Shown here: positions 1 to 7,578 of the stretch, piece after piece
Numbering within the stretch: position 1 is the first letter of the stretch
Layout of the letters: each line of letters begins with the position of its first letter
Source of the DNA: CAZYPU01 sp964649665
Lineage (GTDB): Bacteria > Omnitrophota > Gorgyraeia > JABMRN01 > RBG-13-46-9
NCBI GenBank assembly: GCA_964649665.1
Contig: CAZYPU010000011.1
Span: 1-27,553 of the forward strand
Length of the DNA: 27,553 nucleotides
Direction of reading: 5' to 3'
Translations under genes and position numbers: made by a program
The notes under the pieces: generated by a model
Told to the model about the DNA's origin: nothing
Database searches by the model: none
What the model saw: only the letters and a program-made list of their open reading frames with translations

Positions 1-9
1 TTTCACCAC

Positions 10-84
10 TCAATTGCAACGCTCGCGCACAAAATTTTTCGCCTCCAGGGCATCCCGCTGCCAGCTGCCGTAATCCAGAATCAT
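10..84 (-). CDS. Possible 24-residue ORF at window edge
   Basis: A short reading frame starts with ATG in an ATGA overlap with the stop of the upstream glycosyltransferase gene and ends at TGA after 24 codons. The peptide begins MILDYGSWQRD and has no recognisable domain. The ATGA junction is the same coupling used elsewhere in this operon, which suggests a true start. The early stop means it is either a very short gene, a chance start, or the beginning of a frameshifted gene continuing off the left edge. A GTG-GTG pair directly follows the stop and could begin another gene. The identity is unknown. Confidence 0.25.
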   Translation of the reverse strand: MILDYGSWQRDALEAKNFVRERCN

Positions 85-1670
85 TTACGTACATAAATGT
101 TATACTTCCCGAATTTCTCCGCGCGTTTGTAGTTTTCGTGTATAAAATCATCCAGCAGCCGGTTGCCCCCGGGCTCGGCCCCGCTCAAATCAATATCCTG
201 CAGGACCAGTAGATTCACATTATTTTTTACGAGGGAATCCCTTATCTCCCTTTGGACCTCGGACTTCGCGAGAAGCCCGGGCGCCTGCTCATAATATTTC
301 GTGGCCGGGAGCCTGTCCGCCAGAAAATAAAGGAGTATGCTGCCATTAAAGTCGTCCTTCCAGTGCGCAATGTTTCCTATGTATATCCTCTCTCCGGATG
401 AGGTGTTTTTCTTTATAAAATCCAGGGTTTTCAGTATCTCATCTCGCTCGTTTTTAGGGACATAGATCGCACCCCTTTCAAAACGCGTCATTATCACATC
501 TCTTTTGTACGCTTTTCTGAAATTATTCTTTACGTATTTATCGATGTTTTTTACCGAAAGGAGTGTAAAAAGAAAAAGCAAAATCACGCTCCCGGTATAA
601 AGCGCCAATACGTTGACCCTTAAATTAAACTTATGCTTTAGCGCCCCGGCCGCCAGGAAGCCGAAGAGTATCGCCGCCGGTTGTATGACTGTCAGAAGAT
701 GTGCCGGATCCGTCCGCGTCATTACCTGGTTAAACGTAAAAACGCCGAATAAAAGCACCGATAAAAGCGCGAGATTTTCTTTCTCCCGGATTTTACCCTT
801 GAAAAACCGGCCCAGGAGATAAATAGAAGTAAAAATATAAGCGAGAACAGGTATGTAATACTGGTTCACCTTTATGAACGCCAGGCTGCCGTGGAATATC
901 ATATTCAGGTTAAAGCACGGAGCCGGAAAAGGCAAGCTTGCTGTTTTTTGATGTATGAAAGGAAAAAGGATTAATGAATTCACCATGTCTTTCCCGGCTG
1001 TTTTAGTTATAAAATACGCCGCCGCCGGAAGAATTACCGCCAGGGCGCTTATAACGAATAAAAGCGGCTGGCGGATCGGCTTTTTATCGTATAAGGCCTT
1101 TATAAAAAGAGAAATAAAAACAGCCCCGAGCGCAAAAATTCCTATGTCGTGCCGGAATAATACAGCAAGCCCGCCGGTAAGCCCCGCTGCGATAAGATAT
1201 AAATATTTAGGGTCTTCGAGATATCGCATGTAGGCATAAATGGTCAAAAGCGCCAAAAATACACCCGGCCAGATAGGCGCGGGTATCGCCCCGAGCCGCG
1301 GCGCAAGCGAAACAAGAACGAAAAACCACGAAAGAAATGAAAACACGCGGCGCCTGGTCAACATGAGCGTCATATAGAAAACCAGAAGCGAGATCCCGAC
1401 GCTTAAAAACACCGCATATATCCGGCCCGCGATAAGGCAGGAAGAAAAGATCTTGAAAAGAAGTGCCAGAACATAGATTTGCCCCGGGGGATACATGATG
1501 ATAAAAAAGTCCCTGTATGGCAACTCACCGGCCAAAAGGCACTGGGAGGCCACCGCTATTATGCCTTCGTCGTAGGGCGCCCAGTACTTGTTGAAGGCCG
1601 GAAAAGTATACGCGAGGCCCGCGGCAAGCAGAATAAAAAATAACTTATTCTTTAATAAATCTTTTTTCAT
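81..1670 (-). CDS. GT-C fold membrane glycosyltransferase (GT39/ArnT-like)
   Basis: This 529-residue polytopic inner-membrane protein is probably a glycosyltransferase that uses a polyprenyl-phosphate sugar donor on the periplasmic face. A first membrane segment (about residues 8-27) is followed by a loop with Asp34-Glu35 in a YDEG motif, as in the first extracytoplasmic loop of GT39/ArnT/PMT enzymes where the acidic residue is catalytic. About ten further hydrophobic segments follow, and roughly the last 140 residues are soluble, also typical of this family. The start overlaps the preceding GT-C gene by 26 bp with no clear Shine-Dalgarno, suggesting translational coupling. Donor and acceptor cannot be told from sequence. 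The DPM1-like and ALG5-like genes of the same operon could supply the lipid-linked sugar. Confidence 0.8.
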   Translation of the reverse strand: MKKDLLKNKLFFILLAAGLAYTFPAFNKYWAPYDEGIIAVASQCLLAGELPYRDFFIIMYPPGQIYVLALLFKIFSSCLIAGRIYAVFLSVGISLLVFYMTLMLTRRRVFSFLSWFFVLVSLAPRLGAIPAPIWPGVFLALLTIYAYMRYLEDPKYLYLIAAGLTGGLAVLFRHDIGIFALGAVFISLFIKALYDKKPIRQPLLFVISALAVILPAAAYFITKTAGKDMVNSLILFPFIHQKTASLPFPAPCFNLNMIFHGSLAFIKVNQYYIPVLAYIFTSIYLLGRFFKGKIREKENLALLSVLLFGVFTFNQVMTRTDPAHLLTVIQPAAILFGFLAAGALKHKFNLRVNVLALYTGSVILLFLFTLLSVKNIDKYVKNNFRKAYKRDVIMTRFERGAIYVPKNERDEILKTLDFIKKNTSSGERIYIGNIAHWKDDFNGSILLYFLADRLPATKYYEQAPGLLAKSEVQREIRDSLVKNNVNLLVLQDIDLSGAEPGGNRLLDDFIHENYKRAEKFGKYNIYVRK

Positions 1671-3060
1671 GAATGATCAACGCCATCCAGAATACGGCTA
1701 CGGGCAGAATGTGCAGGAGAAACCTGCTTCCCGTAGAGTGCAGAAAGAATTTTATGTCCACGGCCGAGAAAATATACACGGCTGAATACCCGATGGAGAA
1801 TAAAAAAAGCGCCGCGGTGACATATTTTATGTTCTTTGAAAACGCGGCCTTAAACCCCGTCAGAAATACGAGAAAGGATAAAATCCATATTATGTTCCAT
1901 TTTTTAAACCCAAAAAACTGCTTCTGGTACTCATATAGTATCCCCGGAACCTTGCCGAGGCCCACTTTCAAATTCCCGGCGCTTACCATCGATAGATTAA
2001 AGTTTTCATTCACAAGGCCGCGGCTCTCTTTGAATCCCGTCCAGGCTAAAATCGCGCATGCGAGTACGCCGGCATACAGCAAAAAAGGCAGGATGCGCCT
2101 GTTTTTGCTTTTTGCGATATTCGCCAGCGTGTAAAAGAGAAAAACGGATACATTTATCAGGGCAAGAAGCATCCCCTCGTTTTTCGTCCACAGGCAAAGA
2201 ACCGACGAAATTAAGGAAATCGCCAAAAAACGCGCCTCCTTCTCCTGAAACCATAGATAGAGGTAGAACAGCCCTATGGCAAAATAAATACCTGTTTCCA
2301 GGTCGGTATAGCCGATAGTCGAATAATCCGAAAATTGTTTGACCGTCGCGAGCAGAAACGTAAATAAAAGGGCCGTAAGGCGGCTTTTTGTTATCCTTTT
2401 CAGCACCGCGTAAAATACCAGAATAAACGAAAGGTAAAAAATCGGGAAAATCATTTTTACGAGGATATCGTTCAGATTTCCCAAAAACGTGTAAACCCAC
2501 GCTTGCGAAAGCGGGATAAGCAGAGGGTAATCGGGGTGCGCGCCCTGAAAAAAGGAGGAAATGTTTCCGAAGAAGTTTTCGCCGACGCCGCCGGAAAGAT
2601 AAATCACCTTGGCTTTAAGGGCGTGTATCGCGACCGCGTCATAGGATTCTATCGGGCGCATAAGCGCGCGGAAAGCATTGTAGGCAGTTTGAAGAGCGAT
2701 CAGGAAAAATAGGGACACATCCCATTTTCCGATACGTTTTTTTAAAACCGGAAAATGGGATGTGTCCCTATTTTTCCTATCCGAGTGCCTTCTGACGGAC
2801 ATAAGAACATTTATGGCCGCGATAAAAACCCATGGAGCCAGAACATTAACCCTTGTATAGCTTATTCCGCAGGCGCCCATCAAAAAGATCTGAAGGCTTA
2901 TTATGCCCATTCCGAAAAGATACGAAAGGCCGGACTGCTCCAAAAAGGAAAATCCGGCAAGCTCCTTCCGGCCCGACAGGAAGTAAAGGATGTTCCATCC
3001 GATAAAGGTCGTCGCGATGACGCAAAGCGCCATTTTTATTGTTTCTTGAGTATAAAGCAT
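1645..3060 (-). CDS. GT-C-like polytopic membrane protein carrying an in-frame palindrome
   Basis: This 471-residue protein has about eleven hydrophobic segments. A polar loop near residues 130-190 contains ESYDAVAIHALK and an HPDYP motif, resembling the large first extracytoplasmic loop of GT-C glycosyltransferases that use lipid-phosphate sugars. The assignment is by topology and motif style; the exact family is not recognised. Residues 95-120 are encoded by a perfect palindrome (2702-2778), so this hydrophilic stretch between two membrane helices looks inserted. The frame stays open through it. The start overlaps the end of the small anchored-protein gene by 25 bp and the end overlaps the next GT-C gene by 26 bp, consistent with a coupled pair of membrane transferases. 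Confidence 0.75.
   Translation of the reverse strand: MLYTQETIKMALCVIATTFIGWNILYFLSGRKELAGFSFLEQSGLSYLFGMGIISLQIFLMGACGISYTRVNVLAPWVFIAAINVLMSVRRHSDRKNRDTSHFPVLKKRIGKWDVSLFFLIALQTAYNAFRALMRPIESYDAVAIHALKAKVIYLSGGVGENFFGNISSFFQGAHPDYPLLIPLSQAWVYTFLGNLNDILVKMIFPIFYLSFILVFYAVLKRITKSRLTALLFTFLLATVKQFSDYSTIGYTDLETGIYFAIGLFYLYLWFQEKEARFLAISLISSVLCLWTKNEGMLLALINVSVFLFYTLANIAKSKNRRILPFLLYAGVLACAILAWTGFKESRGLVNENFNLSMVSAGNLKVGLGKVPGILYEYQKQFFGFKKWNIIWILSFLVFLTGFKAAFSKNIKYVTAALFLFSIGYSAVYIFSAVDIKFFLHSTGSRFLLHILPVAVFWMALIIHEKRFIKE
2702..2778. repeat. Perfect 30-bp-arm palindrome inside a coding region
   Basis: The arms 2702-2731 and 2749-2778 are exact reverse complements (outer end AGGAAAAATAGGGACACATC). 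Inside the 17-base spacer, GTTTT (2736-2740) can pair with AAAAC (2744-2748), making one long hairpin with a TTT loop and a 4-base bulge. The element lies wholly inside the GT-C gene and is translated as residues 95-120. Its form, with GGGACAC-type arms, resembles REP/BIME or MITE elements that RAYT/Y1 transposases mobilise. That origin is inferred, since only this copy is seen in the window. Confidence 0.9.
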
Positions 3061-3437
3061 CCGTTATCAAGCTCCGCGTAACGCGCAAAACCGTCCCTGG
3101 CATAACCCGGCTTTTCATAAACTAAGATATAGACAGGGCGTTCAACTTTCATGCCGGGGTACAGGTAATATATCCCCCGTCTCGACTCAAGCGAAAAGTC
3201 CTTTACGCCCGCAAAATCGTAAAAGGCCTCCTCCGGGAGGATTACTTTGGCGAATTTAAGGAATTCGTAAAAGCGCCTCCCGTACGTGCAGGCGCGTTTC
3301 CCCTCGGCGTCACTCCGGGCAAGGATTTTATATTCATCCAAACGCCCCCCCTTATAGAGGTCCCTTGCGGTGAAATTCAGCCACAGGAGGCACCAGATAA
3401 GAAGCGTGATTTTTATTATTATTTTAGAAGCATCCAT
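3036..3437 (-). CDS. Small membrane-anchored protein of unknown function
   Basis: This 133-residue protein has one N-terminal hydrophobic segment (about residues 7-22, IIIKITLLIWCLLWLNF) and a soluble remainder rich in aromatic and charged residues, so it is probably anchored in the inner membrane with its domain outside. No family is recognised. Its ATG overlaps the 3' end of the radical SAM gene by 19 bp, and its own 3' end overlaps the GT-C gene by 25 bp, so it is translated with both. The soluble part is loosely reminiscent of the C-terminal soluble segments of the GT-C proteins here, for example the GT-C protein at 81-1670, so it may be an accessory subunit. That role is inferred from position only. 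Confidence 0.7.
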   Translation of the reverse strand: MDASKIIIKITLLIWCLLWLNFTARDLYKGGRLDEYKILARSDAEGKRACTYGRRFYEFLKFAKVILPEEAFYDFAGVKDFSLESRRGIYYLYPGMKVERPVYILVYEKPGYARDGFARYAELDNGCFILKKQ

Positions 3438-4801
3438 TTAAAAAACCTTTTGAACAAAAATTTAAAATGCCTGAACGATTTGATCCCGGCGAGATTACGC
3501 ATGAAAATTTTCGGCCTCAGGAAAAACTTCAGGAACGCTTTCCTCTGGAGATTTTTAAGCGCGGCCCTATCTATCCCTTCCGGCAGGAACGCGGCGTTCA
3601 TAAAATAAAACCTTTTAAGGTCCATCCCATCCAGCTTTCCCGCGCGCTTTAATGTCTCAAAACTCTCGGTGCCGGGAAAAGGAAGGTAGGTAAAGAAATT
3701 TGCCCTTATTAAATCAAGCTCCAGTGAGAAAGCGATAGTTTTTTCCATGTCTTCCTCGGTTTCCCCGGGAAAACCGAGTATGAAAAAACCCGCTACATCT
3801 ATATTGTGCTTTCTTATGAGCTCCACGGAACGCCTTATCTGCCCGGTATTCGTATTTTTCTTCATGAGACCGAGTATCCTGTCGGAACCTGATTCTATGC
3901 CGAGCGAAATAAGGTAAAGGCCCGTTTCCTTCATGAGAGAGAGGAGTTCGTCATCCAGCGTATCCGCCCTGATACCGTTCGGCACCGCCCAACTTATGTC
4001 AAGATTCAATTTCTTTAAGTTTCTCAAAAAATCTTTTGCGAACGCCCCGTCAAGGGTAAAATTGTCGTCAACAATGTGGAATTCCCTTATGCCATAATCG
4101 CTGTAAAGGGTTTTGATCTCGGCGAGTATATTCGAGGGGCTTCGTTTTCTTAATTTTTTTCCGGATATGAGGTTTCCCGCGCAGAACGTGCACGAAAAAG
4201 GGCAGCCCCTTGTCGTCATGATAGGGGCTATGGGAAACTTTTTAAAAAACGCGCCGTGCTGGGCCTCGGGATACTCCTGGGGTTTTATGAGATCCCACGC
4301 GGGCATGGCCAGACTATCGAGATCTTTCTCGAAATTCTTGTCATTTATACGAATTTCGCCGTTTTTCCGCCATACAAGGCCCGGTATGTTTTCAAAATCC
4401 GCGCCGCTGCCGCCTGAGAGCCTGTCAAGAAGCATCCTGAAGCCGGCCTCCGCCTCGCCCTGAAAAAGATAATCCAGGTCCTTTCCGAAAAATTCCATTG
4501 TCTCTTTCGGGGCAGCCGACGGATGCGGCCCGCCCATTACGGTTTTTACGCCCCGGGCCTTCGAGGCCCTTAACATTTCCCCGGCATTATGCAGGTCATA
4601 TGTATAACACTGTATTCCGACAATGTCGGGCTTTCCCCTGCCGAGAAATTCTGAAAAATCAGCCGTCTTTACGCGTTCTTTGATGCAGTCCAGGATCTTT
4701 ACTTCGTGCTTCTCCCTCACGCACGAAGCAAGATATCCCAGGCCAAGCGACGGTTGTATGTGGTCGGACAGGTTATATGGTTTTACCAGTAATACTTTCA
4801 T
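3419..4801 (-). CDS. B12-binding radical SAM protein
   Basis: The N-terminal Rossmann-like cobalamin-binding domain runs over about the first 135 residues (VGIQCYTYDLHNAGE, MGGPHPSAAP, LFQGEAEAG). It is followed by a radical SAM core with the [4Fe-4S] motif CPFSCTFC and a later IESGSDRILGLMKK strand typical of class-B enzymes. Such proteins do SAM- and cobalamin-dependent methylation or other radical chemistry; the substrate is unknown but a sugar or lipid carrier is plausible here. I chose the start MKVLLVKPYN, where the family normally begins. An upstream in-frame ATG at 4816 would add MTKKK, but it lies inside the terminal arm of a dispersed repeat; neither start has a good Shine-Dalgarno. 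The 3' end overlaps the small anchored-protein gene. Confidence 0.88.
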   Translation of the reverse strand: MKVLLVKPYNLSDHIQPSLGLGYLASCVREKHEVKILDCIKERVKTADFSEFLGRGKPDIVGIQCYTYDLHNAGEMLRASKARGVKTVMGGPHPSAAPKETMEFFGKDLDYLFQGEAEAGFRMLLDRLSGGSGADFENIPGLVWRKNGEIRINDKNFEKDLDSLAMPAWDLIKPQEYPEAQHGAFFKKFPIAPIMTTRGCPFSCTFCAGNLISGKKLRKRSPSNILAEIKTLYSDYGIREFHIVDDNFTLDGAFAKDFLRNLKKLNLDISWAVPNGIRADTLDDELLSLMKETGLYLISLGIESGSDRILGLMKKNTNTGQIRRSVELIRKHNIDVAGFFILGFPGETEEDMEKTIAFSLELDLIRANFFTYLPFPGTESFETLKRAGKLDGMDLKRFYFMNAAFLPEGIDRAALKNLQRKAFLKFFLRPKIFMRNLAGIKSFRHFKFLFKRFFKWMLLK

Positions 4802-4811
4802 CTTTTTCTTT

Positions 4812-4920
4812 GTCATCCTGAGGCCCGTCTCCGACCCTACGGGTCGTAGACCCGGAGGGAAGGGCCGAAGGATCTTAACGTTAAGATCCTTCGCTCGCTT
4901 TCAGCTCGCTCAGGATGACA
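4812..4920. repeat. Dispersed palindromic repeat element (TCATCCTGAG type)
   Basis: The outer arms TGTCATCCTGAG (4811-4822) and CTCAGGATGACA (4909-4920) are reverse complements. The interior holds a 28-bp perfect palindrome at 4866-4893 (CGAAGGATCTTAACG and its complement) and a small hairpin around CGACCCTACGGGTCG (4832-4846). It fills nearly all of the 4802-4955 gap between the DPM1-like gene and the radical SAM gene, the widest gap in the operon. Its right part shares ATCCTTCGCTCGCT with 8392-8405. Elements with this consensus are scattered through many environmental genomes. As RNA it could form a strong stem and modulate readthrough (inference). Confidence 0.85.
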
Positions 4921-4955
4921 CGGGTATGAAACTTCCTCAATCTGTGTAATCATTA

Positions 4956-5651
4956 TCAATCAAAGAATCTGTACCAAAAAAGCGCCGCTATCGCCGAGAA
5001 ACCATGCCTCCAGCTTATCTTCTTTCCTTCTTCGTAAGTCCTGCCATAATAAGAAATGGGAACCTCGTAAACCCTTACGCCCTTTTTCTTCAGGATTTTC
5101 GCGGTAATTTCCGGCTCCACCGAAAATCCCCTGGATTTTATGTCAATGCCTTTTATCACTTCTTTCCTGAACACCTTATAACACGTCTCTATATCAGTGA
5201 GCGTTGAATTATACAGCACGTTCGCCGTGAATGTAATAACACTGTTGCCTATCTTGTGCCAGAACATGTAGACCCTCTGCGGCTTGCCCCCGGAAAGCCG
5301 GGAACCGTATACTACGTCGGCAGCGCCCTTTTTTATCGGCGCGGTAAGATCCGCGAATTCCGCGGGGTCGTATTCAAGGTCGGCGTCCTGCACGGTTACA
5401 ATCTCGCCCGTAGCCTCTTTGAAACCCATTTTAAGCGCCCGTCCCTTTCCCTGGTTTTTTTCAAGAAAAATCTTTTTCACTTTCTGCGGAAACTGCGTGC
5501 CCTGTAAAAATTCTTTCGTGCCGTCAGTCGAGCCGTCGTCCACGATTATAAGCTCCTTACATATGTCAAGCTTCAGCACCTTATTGATAATTTTCGAAAT
5601 CGTCCGTTTTTCGTTGTAAACCGGCATCACGACTGACAGGTATTCATCCAT
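4956..5651 (-). CDS. GT2 polyprenyl-phosphate sugar transferase (DPM1-like)
   Basis: This is a 231-residue GT-A enzyme. It shows VVMPVYNEKRT at the nucleotide-binding start, VDDGSTDGT near residue 38, the metal-binding DADLEYDP near residue 90, and the C-terminal SYYGRTYEEGKKISWRHGF block characteristic of dolichol-phosphate mannose synthase-like enzymes. It ends without membrane helices, like the short soluble DPM1 type. The likely role is to transfer a hexose from a nucleotide sugar to undecaprenyl phosphate at the cytoplasmic face, making the donor used by GT-C enzymes; GT87 and two GT-C genes are in the same operon. I prefer ATG at 5651, since GGGG lies about 7 bases upstream; a GTG one codon earlier is possible. 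The sugar is unknown. Confidence 0.85.
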   Translation of the reverse strand: MDEYLSVVMPVYNEKRTISKIINKVLKLDICKELIIVDDGSTDGTKEFLQGTQFPQKVKKIFLEKNQGKGRALKMGFKEATGEIVTVQDADLEYDPAEFADLTAPIKKGAADVVYGSRLSGGKPQRVYMFWHKIGNSVITFTANVLYNSTLTDIETCYKVFRKEVIKGIDIKSRGFSVEPEITAKILKKKGVRVYEVPISYYGRTYEEGKKISWRHGFSAIAALFWYRFFD

Positions 5652-5666
5652 CACATTTCCCCTTTT

Positions 5667-6860
5667 TTAATTTCTCCTGAATTTCAGCCTGAAAAGCGCT
5701 CCCATGAGAACCAGCATCCCCACTGTCACAATTGAAAATTCCTCAAGCACAGTTTCTGCCCCGTCCCCTATAAAAGTTTCGCTCGTGAGCGTTAATAAGG
5801 CGAAGGACAGGAGCACTAAAAACAAGGTAACTTTATCTCTAAAATTTGTCTTTATCAGGTAGTGAAAAAGCACCATGTACGGGAAGATGACGACGACAAA
5901 GTTGTGCATCCAGGCGTTGGGATTGAAAAGCACCATCGCAATCAAGAGGAGTGCGTAATCCAGGCTTGCCGCGGAATTATCGTTTTTCCTCGGAAAAATA
6001 ATGAAAAGGTAAATAATGAAGCAGCCGACAAGCGCCAGAAATATGCCCTGGTTGAACGTCAAACCTAACACGGAGATGTTATACGGAGTGGAGTCGGTGA
6101 AATATCGCAAGCCAAGGGCAACAAGCGACTGGTTTTTATAGTCATAAAGGGATGGCCTGTCGAAAGACGTCTCCGATATAAAGGGAAGCCACCCTTTGAT
6201 GTAGCCGATCTGATTTTCAACTCCGACGTATGCAGCTGGAAGCAGGCAAAAAAGCAAAATAGCTATTAAAACGAGTGCGACAAATTTTATCTTTCCGCGC
6301 AGAGCAAAATAGGGCAGAAAAATCCCCGGCGTATACTTAAACATGATCCCGAGGCCAAGAAGTGATGCGGCGGCGACGTCTTTTTTTTCGCGTAAAAAAT
6401 AGAGCGTCAAAAGAACAAGAGCCAGGATCATTATGCCGACCTGGCCGGAATCGAGGGCGTGCAAAATAAAGCGAACGCTGAAAATCGCCGAAACAGCGTA
6501 CAGAAAAACGTTTTTCCCGAAAGAAGTCTTGCCGCGCATGACGAGCTTCCCGGAAAGGATAAAAACGATTAAAAGCGCGGTAAAATTCAGCGTGAAAAAA
6601 ACGAGGCTGGCGGCTTTCGGCGCGAGGCGCGCAAGCGGGCTTACAAGCATAGCGAACATCGGTGAATATTTAAACGGCGTTATTGATTTGTCGGGCCTGG
6701 CGTATATATCCTCTTTCGCGAGAAACCTTTCGCCGGTTTTGTAATAGACCCTGAAATCGCAGTAGTCCCTTTTGGGGGCCCTTCCGGCGTATCTTATGAA
6801 AAGTCCCGCAAAAATTACCGCGATGATCAAAAAAACTATAAGTTTTCTATACGGCTTCAT
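5667..6860 (-). CDS. GT87 (DUF2029) membrane glycosyltransferase
   Basis: This 397-residue polytopic protein has about ten hydrophobic segments. After the first helix (about residues 8-23) it carries DYCDFRVYYKTGERFLAKEDIY (in part) and then FKYSPMFAMLVSPLA, the signature loop of the GT87 family, with Asp35 in the place of the catalytic acid. GT87 enzymes are GT-C type mannosyl- or related transferases that take sugar from a polyprenyl-phosphate donor outside the membrane. Placement between a DPM1-like gene (downstream, 15-bp gap) and an ALG5-like gene (upstream, 14-bp overlap) suggests that one of them makes its donor. The start ATG lies in the end of the ALG5-like gene. The acceptor is unknown. 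Confidence 0.85.
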   Translation of the reverse strand: MKPYRKLIVFLIIAVIFAGLFIRYAGRAPKRDYCDFRVYYKTGERFLAKEDIYARPDKSITPFKYSPMFAMLVSPLARLAPKAASLVFFTLNFTALLIVFILSGKLVMRGKTSFGKNVFLYAVSAIFSVRFILHALDSGQVGIMILALVLLTLYFLREKKDVAAASLLGLGIMFKYTPGIFLPYFALRGKIKFVALVLIAILLFCLLPAAYVGVENQIGYIKGWLPFISETSFDRPSLYDYKNQSLVALGLRYFTDSTPYNISVLGLTFNQGIFLALVGCFIIYLFIIFPRKNDNSAASLDYALLLIAMVLFNPNAWMHNFVVVIFPYMVLFHYLIKTNFRDKVTLFLVLLSFALLTLTSETFIGDGAETVLEEFSIVTVGMLVLMGALFRLKFRRN

Positions 6861-7578
6861 AGCGCCCCGTCACATCGTTTATTTTTATCCTGAATATATC
6901 CAGGAACATGCTTAGAGACCCCCCTATCAAGGCAACCCTTGAATCCTGCCTGTTTATCCATGTTACCGGGACCTCTTTCATCTTATAACCCTTCTTTTTC
7001 GCGATATACAAAATTTCCGCGTCGAAACAGAATCCCCGCGTCCGCTGCAGTTTAAAAAGAGCCTTCGCGGCCTTTTTACTGAAACATTTGAAGCCGCACT
7101 GGGTATCCCTTATTCCGCTGAAAAGAAAGATCTGCACAAGAAAATTGAAGGCCCTGCCCATATTTTGCCTGAGAAAGCTCTGTTTTTTTAAAATATTCGC
7201 CTCTTTAACCGCGCGCGAGCCAATGATTATTTCTGCGCCGTTTTCCGCGTATTTTAGAAAGTCCCCGATCTCCTCTATCGGGGTAGAAAGATCGGCATCG
7301 CTAAAGAGCAAGTATTCCGAAGAGGCCTGTAGCATTCCTTTTTTTACGCTTTCGCCTTTACCCCTCCGCCGGGCATTCCCCAGGAGCTTCAGGTTTTTCA
7401 TCCTGCCCGAAAACCCCGAAACGATCTTACGGGTATGGTCGGTACTTCCGTCGTCCACCACGATTATTTCGTAATTTTCAAAATTTTTCTCCAGAAAGCC
7501 GTGAATGCGCTCGATTGTATTCGCGATACACTTTTCTTCGTTATATGCCGGCACCACGACCGATAGGCTTTTACTCAC
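6847..7578 (-). CDS. GT2 dolichyl/undecaprenyl-phosphate glucosyltransferase-like (ALG5 type)
   Basis: This 243-residue GT-A enzyme has VVPAYNEEKCI at the start, VDDGSTDHT near residue 41, the metal site SDADLSTP (93-100), and the DTQCGFKCF block (158-166) typical of the ALG5/DPG-synthase subgroup. The family transfers glucose or another hexose from UDP-sugar to polyprenyl phosphate. Translation starts at a GTG lying inside the end of the WaaE-like gene (8-bp overlap). The 3' end overlaps GT87 by 14 bp. The close linkage suggests it loads the GT87 donor. Subgroup assignment is good; the exact sugar is not known. Confidence 0.85.
   Translation of the reverse strand: MSKSLSVVVPAYNEEKCIANTIERIHGFLEKNFENYEIIVVDDGSTDHTRKIVSGFSGRMKNLKLLGNARRRGKGESVKKGMLQASSEYLLFSDADLSTPIEEIGDFLKYAENGAEIIIGSRAVKEANILKKQSFLRQNMGRAFNFLVQIFLFSGIRDTQCGFKCFSKKAAKALFKLQRTRGFCFDAEILYIAKKKGYKMKEVPVTWINRQDSRVALIGGSLSMFLDIFRIKINDVTGRYEAV

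Noticed and set aside
2006..2500. 164-codon minus-strand ORF inside the GT-C gene
   Set aside because: It is an alternate frame of a continuous membrane protein; considered as evidence of frameshift, but the main frame has no break and keeps hydrophobic periodicity.
4866..4893. Perfect palindrome as an intrinsic terminator
   Set aside because: There is no T-tract after it on the minus strand and it is nested in a dispersed repeat; structural effects are possible but terminator status is not supported.
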